From Bacillota bacterium (GTDB lineage: Bacteria; Bacillota; Clostridia; Oscillospirales; Acutalibacteraceae), in assembly GCA_023460155.1 (NCBI GenBank), contig JAEWRF010000143.1, positions 1-7,681 of the forward strand: a stretch of DNA of 7,681 nt. The letters are read 5' to 3'. A program made the position numbers and the translations under genes. The notes below the pieces were generated by a model. It had not been told where the DNA came from. It ran no database searches and saw nothing but the letters and a program-made list of their open reading frames with translations. Positions 1 to 5,149 of this stretch are shown here, one piece after another. Positions within the stretch are counted from its first letter, which is position 1; the number at the start of each line of letters is the position of its first letter.

Positions 1-1801
1 GTATCAGACGGTACCGCAGTTCGATGGACTTTTTTATGGCATCGTAAAACGGGGTGCCGGGCTCGCCGAAATTCCAGATTTCCCTCGGCGTATCCGTTCC
101 ATGCGACCGGAACATCGGCAGAAAAGCCCCGTATTCCAGCCATCGGACGTAGAGCTCCCGGTAGCCCAGATCCTCAACGCCGTTTTCATATCCGCCGCGC
201 CAGAACCACAGCGGAGCGGGATCGTTGTTTCTGCCGCATCCGCGCTTTTGCCAGGCGTCCTTGACAACGAAAAATCCGCCGATGTCCAAAGTCCAATACG
301 GCAGGCCGCTCATGCACAGGTTTAATCCTTCCGCTATCTGTTTGCGAAGAGTGTCCCAGGTTGCGCAGATATCTCCGGACCATAAAACCGTCCCGTATTT
401 CTGGGAGCCTGCGGAGCCGGACCGCGTCAGGTTCAGCACCCTGCGCTCGGGACATACCGCGCGCTGATTCTCGTAAATTCCCTCGGCGTGCGCTTTGGCG
501 TACAGATTGGCCAGAGCCGGATCGAGATATTTTTTGTGTTCTTCACCGACCAGCCGGAACCGTTCCCACGGTTCCCTTTTGATTTCGCCGTTCCAATCCG
601 GGCCGCTGAAGGGTTCCGTCGAATCGCACCACCAGGAGTCGAATCCGTCGCGGAACAGCTCCGATTCGAGCTGTTCCCAATACATTTTCCGGGCGTCGGC
701 GTCGAAAGCATCGTAGGTGGAATAATCCAGAAGCAAGTGGTTCGAAGCGGCAAATTCTTCGAAATCCCTGCCGCCTTCGTTCATATTGGGCCATATGGAA
801 ATCATCGTGTGGGCGTGCATGTTATGAATTTCGTCCACGGCGGAGGCTGCGTCCGGGTAACGGTCCGGGTCCAGGTGCTTGTCGCCCCACCGGCCGGGTT
901 TCCAGGTGTTCCAGTCCTGCACGATGCAGTCCAGCGGAACTTCGCGCCTGCGGTACTGTGCAACGGTATCCACCAGCTCCCGCTGATTTTGATAGGCTTC
1001 CTTCGACTGAATGTAGCCGAACGCCCATTTCGGGAGCATGGCGGCCCGGCCTGTCAGCTTCCGAAACCCTGCGATGATTTCATCCAGGCAGTTTCCGTGA
1101 ATAAAGTAGTAATCGAGCTGTTCCACGGTATCCAGAAACACGTAGGAGCCGTACGCATCGTCATTGAACGTCATCAGGGAACCGCAGTCGAAAAGGATTC
1201 CGTAATTCCTGTCGGAAACCAGAAAGGGCACGGGAATTTTCATGTTGTGCTGGTATAGGTACTGGGTCGTGCCCCGGCGGTTGTAGTCGCCGTCCTCCTC
1301 CTGCCCCAGTCCGTGGATCATTTCGTCCCGCTGCCACTGAAAATGGATTTTGGCGCGGTATGCGTCCCTGTCGTGTTGGGGAACCAGATTTTCAACAAAG
1401 CTGCGCTCCCCGTCCACAGTTTTTACCCGGTTGATGATTGCTTTCGGACCGTCCGGAGAATATTTTATGACAGGCTCAAGCGCAAGCTCCTTGCCGCCCT
1501 CCCGGAGCAGCACCTCTTTGGTACCCGCGTCCTGCCATGTAAAGAGACCGGAAACGCGGTCTACCCGAAGCAGGATGGAACCGCTCTGAAGACAAAGGGA
1601 TTCCGAAGTTTCGTCCGCGCTCCAGTCCGAGCAGGGGCCGTCGGGCGGAACAATGCCAAGCGGTGAAAATTCCGCCGGTTCGGAACCGTTTGTGCAGACG
1701 CAACGGATGATTCCGCCGCCTAAGGATGTCAGCCGCATCAGACCGTTTTCAAACCGAAGGGCTGCCGTGTTTTTTTCTGTTGTATATTGAATCGTTCCCA
1801 T
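1..1801 (-). CDS. Glycoside hydrolase family 31 alpha-glycosidase, probably alpha-xylosidase-like (C-terminus cut by window edge)
   Basis: Reading the minus strand from ATG at 1801 gives 600 uninterrupted codons to the window edge. No signal peptide is visible, so the enzyme should be cytoplasmic and act on imported oligosaccharides. Residues about 1-250 fit the GH31 N-terminal beta-sandwich (HGLGQEEDGDYNRRG, then PVPFLVSDRNYGILFDCG). The catalytic barrel starts near LPKWAFGYIQSKEAY (W259), followed by QDWNTW (D296). The retaining nucleophile is predicted as D393 in WWCDSTEP and the acid/base as D477 in WSGDI. Also typical are PYWTLDIGGF (D506) and MFRSHG (R565, H567). GH31 enzymes hydrolyse, or sometimes transfer, alpha-linked glucose, xylose or other sugars. 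The QSKE.Y and QDW..W..G.WGD patterns resemble alpha-xylosidases, but substrate is inferred. AGGAG at 1808-1812 sits 6 bases before the ATG and overlaps the upstream permease stop, suggesting coupled translation. Roughly 80-180 C-terminal residues are missing. GH31 assignment is very secure; the xylosidase call is moderate. Confidence 0.95.
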   Translation of the reverse strand, partial: MGTIQYTTEKNTAALRFENGLMRLTSLGGGIIRCVCTNGSEPAEFSPLGIVPPDGPCSDWSADETSESLCLQSGSILLRVDRVSGLFTWQDAGTKEVLLREGGKELALEPVIKYSPDGPKAIINRVKTVDGERSFVENLVPQHDRDAYRAKIHFQWQRDEMIHGLGQEEDGDYNRRGTTQYLYQHNMKIPVPFLVSDRNYGILFDCGSLMTFNDDAYGSYVFLDTVEQLDYYFIHGNCLDEIIAGFRKLTGRAAMLPKWAFGYIQSKEAYQNQRELVDTVAQYRRREVPLDCIVQDWNTWKPGRWGDKHLDPDRYPDAASAVDEIHNMHAHTMISIWPNMNEGGRDFEEFAASNHLLLDYSTYDAFDADARKMYWEQLESELFRDGFDSWWCDSTEPFSGPDWNGEIKREPWERFRLVGEEHKKYLDPALANLYAKAHAEGIYENQRAVCPERRVLNLTRSGSAGSQKYGTVLWSGDICATWDTLRKQIAEGLNLCMSGLPYWTLDIGGFFVVKDAWQKRGCGRNNDPAPLWFWRGGYENGVEDLGYRELYVRWLEYGAFLPMFRSHGTDTPREIWNFGEPGTPFYDAIKKSIELRYRLI

Positions 1802-1810
1802 TTTGCGCTC

Positions 1811-2638
1811 CTATCCTTTGACAGAGCCCGACGTCATCCCGGCGACGATATACTTTTGTCCGAAAAGATAAACAAGGATGACCGGAAGGCTGGTCAGAAT
1901 AATATCGGCACAGATGAGGTTCCAGTCCGTGTGATACATCCCGAAGAAGTTGTAAACGGAAAGCGTCATGGGCCATTTGTCGGAGCTGCTCAAAAAGTAG
2001 AGCGGGGATACGAATTCATTCCAGGTGTTCAAAAAGGTCAAAACAATAACGGTCGTCCATGCAGGCTTGAGCAGCGGAAATATAATGGAAAAGAAAAGGC
2101 GCAGCGGCGAGCAGCCGTCCAGCATGGCCGCTTCGTCAAGGTCAACCGGCACTTTCGAAACAAAACCGTAAAGAAGGAAAATCGCGAACGGCAGTTGCAT
2201 TGCCGTATACAGAAGAACAAGGCCGAGTCGGTTGTTGATAAAGTGGAAAAGTGCCATGACTTTCATGAGAGCCACATAGTTGATGGGCATAGCGATGCCC
2301 AGAACAATATAAAGGTAAATCACTTTGTTGAGCTTCGACCGGTTGCGGGAAAGAACATAGGCGCAGGCTGTCGCCAGGATGCAGCAGAGCGCTACGCTTC
2401 CCACGGAATAGACCGCGCTGTTGAAGAAAGAAACGGTCAGTTTTCCCTTGTCTATAACATTAATAAAATTCTTCCATACAAACGGCAGAGTCGGCAGATG
2501 CAGATTCATGTCGGAAGCATGCAGCGTATCCTTCAGGGAGTTGAACAGAACCAGCACCAGCGGAACCAGAGAAATGATGGAGATGATCCACGCAATCGCA
2601 TTGGAAAAGATTTTCATTGCTGTCTTTTTGGCTCTCAT
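1811..2638 (-). CDS. CUT1-family carbohydrate ABC transporter permease, MalG-like
   Basis: Inner permease subunit of a carbohydrate importer, 275 residues, the usual size for MalG-type subunits. About six hydrophobic segments are visible, the first at about residues 10-32 (ISIISLVPLVLVLF) after a basic N-terminus. The cytoplasmic EAA loop that docks on the ATPase is at 169-192 and begins EAAMLDGCSPLRLFF, ending FPLLKP. The C-terminus GQKYIVAGMTSGSVKG is the characteristic MalG-like ending. Start choice: a GTG at 2641 immediately precedes the ATG at 2638. The GAGGTGA at 2646-2652 is 7 bases from the ATG but only 4 from the GTG, so the ATG is preferred. The ATG shares one base with the TGA of the upstream permease, so the two subunits are probably translationally coupled and made in equal amounts. 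The GH31 gene follows after 9 bases. The transported sugar cannot be read from this protein. Confidence 0.96.
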   Translation of the reverse strand: MRAKKTAMKIFSNAIAWIISIISLVPLVLVLFNSLKDTLHASDMNLHLPTLPFVWKNFINVIDKGKLTVSFFNSAVYSVGSVALCCILATACAYVLSRNRSKLNKVIYLYIVLGIAMPINYVALMKVMALFHFINNRLGLVLLYTAMQLPFAIFLLYGFVSKVPVDLDEAAMLDGCSPLRLFFSIIFPLLKPAWTTVIVLTFLNTWNEFVSPLYFLSSSDKWPMTLSVYNFFGMYHTDWNLICADIILTSLPVILVYLFGQKYIVAGMTSGSVKG

Positions 2639-3516
2639 CACTCGGTCACCTCATTCTTTGTCATACCACGGATCATAAAGAACCCGATGATTACCATAAA
2701 GACAAACATAACGGAAGAAAGCGCCGTGCCAACCGCGTACTCTCCGGTTGAAAACATCTTGAACACCGCCGTATAAAGCACTTCGGTCGTCGATTTTCCC
2801 GGGCCTCCATTTGTCATTGCGTACACGATATCGAAGATCTTCAGGCCGTAGATCACGTTGAGCACCGTGGTGGTCGCGAGCGTCGGGAGCAGCAGGGGGA
2901 ACGTAATGTGCCAAAAAGCCTGAAAGCCGTTTGCGCCGTCCATGCTGGCCGCTTCATAATAGGTCGGGGAAATGGACAGAATGCCCGCGATCAGGATCGT
3001 CATAATATACCCGAGGCCCTTCCAGATATCGACTGCCATCACCGACCCGAACGCAAACTGCGTGGTCGTCAGCCAGGGCTTTGCCAGGAATCCAAGCCCG
3101 GCGGCCTGAAGAGACGTATTCAGGAGCCCTGTGGAAGGATCGAGAATCGATGTAAAAATCATGCCGACAATCAGAGTCGACAGCACGTTCGGCATAAAAA
3201 TAACGCCGCGGTGAAAATTCAGAAACCGGATGTGTTTCGTCAGCAAAACCGCCATCAGCAGGCCCAGCGCGTTTTTCAGGATCGTGGTAACAACCGTGAA
3301 CAGCAGGGTATTGGTGAGAATCTTCAGGTAATCCTCGTCTGCCGAAAAAACGGTTTTAAAATTCGCAAAACCAATGAAGTTGAGCTTATCGCTGTATGCG
3401 GACCAGTCCGTAAAGGAATAGCCGATTCCCATGATGCCCGGGAGGACAAACAGGGTTGTATAGATCAGAAGCGCACCGACGGTAAAGTAAAAAGGATAAG
3501 TTTTGTTTTTGTTCAT
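2638..3516 (-). CDS. CUT1-family carbohydrate ABC transporter permease, MalF/UgpA-like
   Basis: Second membrane subunit of the importer, 292 residues, the size of the short MalF/UgpA-type permeases of Gram-positives. The N-terminus is MNKNKTYPFYFTVGALLIYT, with a first membrane segment at about residues 8-30 and a typical YSFTDW and IGFANFKTVF region after it. The EAA loop is at about 187-210 (YEAASMDGANGFQAF, with E188 and G194, ending FPLLLP). Then come TTTVLNVIYGLKIFDIVYAMTNGGPGKSTTEV, whose TNGGP is a hallmark of this family, and a last membrane segment near FMVIIGFFMIRGM. The ATG at 3516 has GAGGA at 3523-3527, 6 bases upstream. It lies 89 bases downstream of the solute-binding protein gene, with a strong hairpin in the gap, and overlaps the next permease by one base. 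It should pair with that permease and an ATPase encoded elsewhere. Confidence 0.96.
   Translation of the reverse strand: MNKNKTYPFYFTVGALLIYTTLFVLPGIMGIGYSFTDWSAYSDKLNFIGFANFKTVFSADEDYLKILTNTLLFTVVTTILKNALGLLMAVLLTKHIRFLNFHRGVIFMPNVLSTLIVGMIFTSILDPSTGLLNTSLQAAGLGFLAKPWLTTTQFAFGSVMAVDIWKGLGYIMTILIAGILSISPTYYEAASMDGANGFQAFWHITFPLLLPTLATTTVLNVIYGLKIFDIVYAMTNGGPGKSTTEVLYTAVFKMFSTGEYAVGTALSSVMFVFMVIIGFFMIRGMTKNEVTE
2646..2652 (-). promoter_or_regulatory. Ribosome binding site of the MalG-like permease, lies inside the upstream gene
   Basis: GAGGTGA on the minus strand lies inside the last codons of the MalF-like gene. Its spacing of 7 bases to ATG 2638 versus 4 bases to GTG 2641 decides the start in favour of the ATG. 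Confidence 0.7.
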
Positions 3517-3540
3517 ACGCAGTCCTCGCTCATCATTTAA

Positions 3541-3571
3541 GAAGGGACTGAAACCATTTTTCAGTCCCTTC
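3541..3571 (-). terminator. Intergenic hairpin between binding-protein and permease genes (leaky terminator or mRNA-stabilising stem-loop)
   Basis: A perfect 13-bp inverted repeat (arms GAAGGGACTGAAA at 3541-3553 and its complement at 3559-3571) encloses a 5-base loop. In the direction of transcription the stem is followed by TTAAAT, not by a full T run, so it is not a classic strong intrinsic terminator. It sits 34 bases after the stop codon of the solute-binding protein gene and 24 bases before the permease start. Hairpins in this position are known in binding-protein transporter operons, where they protect the upstream message or stop part of the transcription so that the binding protein outnumbers the permeases. 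The structure is seen directly; its role is inferred. Confidence 0.75.
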
Positions 3572-3605
3572 TGCCTGGATTTATGTTTGGGTGTTCAAGA
3601 ATCCG

Positions 3606-4994
3606 TCAATTCCATGCGGCGTCTTTGGCTGCTTTTGCCTGTTCGGTTCTTCTCTTGTCGATGCTCTTCAGCACATCGTTCGGGCTTTCTTCACCGAGCA
3701 GCATAGCGGACATATCCTTGCCGATTTCCGTCCACTGGGAATTTACATATTTGACTGCGGTCTGATAAACGGTCCCTGTTTTGGGATATCTCGAGTAGAA
3801 ATCTTTGATCGTATCTGTGTACTTGCTGGGGGCGTTGCTGTAAGGAAGCTTGTTGAACTTCGAAACGTTATCCGTAAGGTATTTGAGGCTGGCGTCGGAA
3901 GCCATAAACTCAAGATATTTTTTCGCGGCGTCGATATGCTGGGAATTTTTGTAGATAAAGCGCGACGGGCCGCAGGGGTTCACGTTCAGCGTCTGGTTAT
4001 CCGCGAGGGGCATTACAAAATACCCGACGTCGTCCGCGTTGAACTTCGGATCGGCTTTCTGCACGTCTGAGCCGAAGCCCTGATTGGCTACCGTCATGGC
4101 GTATTTTCCGGTTGCGAAATTCTTCGGTGCGTCCGCATATTTGTTCGACATGTAATTGTCGCCCCAATAGCCGAGAGACGCCATCTCCTTCACCTGAGAA
4201 AGGATCAGCTGCATGGTTTTGTTTCCGGCAAACGTCGCTTTATTATTGTTCAGCTGATCGGACAGTCCCGGGGTTGCGGCTTCCGCGGCCGGGCCCATTT
4301 CCGGGAACCAAAGGGTGTGGTGCCAGCCGTCGGACACACACTCGTAGATCGGCGTGATGCCCTTCGCCTTGATCTTGGCGCAGGCGGCTTTCAGGTCCGC
4401 ATAAGTTTTTGGAATCTCGATTCCGAGGCTCTTGAAAATATTCTTGTTGTACGCGATCGCCCAGACGGAAGACACATCCTGAATCGGCTGGCCGTACAGC
4501 TTGCCGTTTACGGAGAGCTCCGCGGCGGCGTCTTTATCAACCTTGCCGGCCCAGCTTTCGGAAGAAAGGTCGACCGCATTCTTTTCAACGTTGAGCTGTG
4601 TCTGAATATCGAACCTGCCGCTTTGATTGCCGAAAAGATCGGGGCCCTCGCCGGCGTTCAGCTTTGTCATCAGAAGACTGGTGTACTGGTTGGACGGAAT
4701 GATCTGGTAATCGACCTTGATACCCGTCTGCTTTTCAAATTCGGCACCAAGCTTCATTTCCGCATCCTGAACCCAGTCCTGACTTGCCATAAAGGTAATG
4801 GTTACGTTTTCCTGCTTTGCCGCGGAGCCTGCGGCCGAACTGTCGCCGGCCGGCGCTGCCGAAGACGATGCCGCCGGAGCGGCTGAAGCGGGGCTGTTGG
4901 AAGATGCCATTGGATTCCCTCCGCTGCAGGCTGTAAAAGACGCGAGCATTCCCACGGTGAGAAATGCGGACAGAACTCTGAAACTCTTTTTCAT
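3606..4994 (-). CDS. CUT1-family extracellular sugar-binding lipoprotein (SBP_bac_1 type)
   Basis: Captures a sugar outside the membrane and delivers it to the two permeases encoded downstream. 462 residues, normal for CUT1 binding proteins. Residues 1-22 form a signal peptide (MKKSFRV, hydrophobic core, then ASFTA), and C23 in the lipobox FTAC is the predicted lipid anchor. Residues 24-61 are a flexible linker rich in Ser, Ala and Pro, followed by the folded domain from NVTITFMASQDW. Family features include FEKQTGIKVDYQIIPSNQY, NAGEGPDLF, AIAYNKNIFKSLGIEIPKTYADL and AKGITPIY. Start choice: a TTG at 5000 is in frame, but GGAGG at 5003-5007 is 2 bases from it and 8 from ATG 4994, so the ATG is used. 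It is the first gene of the operon. A candidate promoter is at 5052-5080 with a leader of about 50 bases, and a hairpin follows the stop codon. The ligand is probably an oligosaccharide, but nothing in the sequence fixes which one. Confidence 0.96.
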   Translation of the reverse strand: MKKSFRVLSAFLTVGMLASFTACSGGNPMASSNSPASAAPAASSSAAPAGDSSAAGSAAKQENVTITFMASQDWVQDAEMKLGAEFEKQTGIKVDYQIIPSNQYTSLLMTKLNAGEGPDLFGNQSGRFDIQTQLNVEKNAVDLSSESWAGKVDKDAAAELSVNGKLYGQPIQDVSSVWAIAYNKNIFKSLGIEIPKTYADLKAACAKIKAKGITPIYECVSDGWHHTLWFPEMGPAAEAATPGLSDQLNNNKATFAGNKTMQLILSQVKEMASLGYWGDNYMSNKYADAPKNFATGKYAMTVANQGFGSDVQKADPKFNADDVGYFVMPLADNQTLNVNPCGPSRFIYKNSQHIDAAKKYLEFMASDASLKYLTDNVSKFNKLPYSNAPSKYTDTIKDFYSRYPKTGTVYQTAVKYVNSQWTEIGKDMSAMLLGEESPNDVLKSIDKRRTEQAKAAKDAAWN

Positions 4995-5002
4995 ACACAA
5001 TA

Positions 5003-5007
5003 CCTCC
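5003..5007 (-). promoter_or_regulatory. Ribosome binding site of the sugar-binding lipoprotein
   Basis: GGAGG, within GGGGAGGT on the minus strand, is the strongest Shine-Dalgarno match in the window. It lies 8 bases from ATG 4994 and rules out the in-frame TTG at 5000. A strong site suits a binding protein needed in excess over its permeases. Confidence 0.8.
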
Positions 5008-5027
5008 CCATCATGTTTTGTGACATA

Positions 5028-5056
5028 TTGACAATTTTTTGAGCCATGTATATCAT
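5028..5056 (+). promoter_or_regulatory. Candidate sigma-A promoter for the two-component genes
   Basis: TTGACA at 5028-5033 is a perfect -35 box. It is followed by a 17-base spacer and TATCAT at 5051-5056, five of six matches to the -10 consensus. Transcription would start near 5063 and give a leader of about 87 bases before the kinase ATG. The -10 box overlaps that of the opposing promoter. Such a good match suggests constitutive sensor expression unless repressed. No start site has been measured. Confidence 0.7.
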
Positions 5057-5080
5057 ATAACTATCCACTGTTTATTTGAA
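5052..5080 (-). promoter_or_regulatory. Candidate sigma-A promoter for the transporter/GH31 operon
   Basis: On the minus strand, TTCAAA at 5075-5080 (four of six -35 matches), a 17-base spacer and TATGAT at 5052-5057 (five of six -10 matches) point towards the binding-protein gene. Transcription would start near 5045, giving a leader of about 50 bases. The weak -35 box is what one expects of a promoter that needs an activator, here presumably the AraC-type response regulator. The -10 overlaps the opposing plus-strand -10. Confidence 0.55.
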
Positions 5081-5086
5081 TGGATA
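5062..5086. repeat. Short inverted repeat TATCCA-N13-TGGATA, possible operator
   Basis: The arms TATCCA (5062-5067) and TGGATA (5081-5086) are exact complements. They flank the -35 box of the operon promoter on the minus strand and lie just downstream of the predicted start of the plus-strand promoter. A regulator bound here could act on both directions. Six-base arms can arise by chance in AT-rich DNA, so operator function is only a suggestion. Confidence 0.3.
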
Positions 5087-5102
5087 AAGCAGCGCTTTTC
5101 CA
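5081..5102 (+). other. Imperfect stem-loop in the kinase leader followed by T6
   Basis: TGGA then AAAGC (5081-5090, with one bulged T) pairs with GCTTT then TCCA (5094-5102) around a 3-base loop, giving nine pairs. A run of six T is at 5108-5113, five bases after the stem. In the predicted leader RNA this could be a weak attenuator, or in DNA a regulator site. On the minus strand the same stretch carries AAAGCGCT, the core of a catabolite-response element, but the flanking TG and CA bases are absent. Confidence 0.3.
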
Positions 5103-5149
5103 TGTACTTTTTTAACTAATTTCCTTCAACAAAGAGGTCCATTTTTAAA

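Noticed and set aside
488..1258. Plus-strand open frame of 256 codons opposite the GH31 gene
   Set aside because: It lies wholly inside a minus-strand gene with intact GH31 motifs in the right order, and its protein has no recognisable domain. Open antisense frames are expected from the codon use of GC-rich genes.
1..1801. Possible frameshift or broken GH31 gene
   Set aside because: Reading codon by codon from 1801 to the edge gave no stop and all GH31 motifs stay in one frame. The gene is cut only by the window end.
1787..2776. Plus-strand open frame of 329 codons opposite the permease genes
   Set aside because: Its product is unusually rich in Arg, His, Asn and Gln with no domain pattern, and it crosses the boundaries of three well-supported minus-strand genes. 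It is the reverse reading of hydrophobic membrane codons.
2908..3540. Plus-strand open frame of 210 codons
   Set aside because: Same artefact, antisense to the MalF-like permease, with a basic, low-information product.
4317..4886. Plus-strand open frame of 189 codons opposite the binding-protein gene
   Set aside because: Antisense to a clear lipoprotein gene. Its Arg/Cys-rich tail is the reverse of the Ser/Ala linker codons.
5018..5034. TTGT-N9-ACAA inverted repeat and TGACA direct repeat around the plus-strand -35
   Set aside because: The arms are only 4-5 bases and largely made of the -35 box itself, so chance is a sufficient explanation.
5084..5098. Catabolite-response (cre) site on the minus strand
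   Set aside because: The central AAAGCGCT matches, but the outer TG and CA bases of the consensus do not, so it is only a partial match and was not listed as a site of its own.
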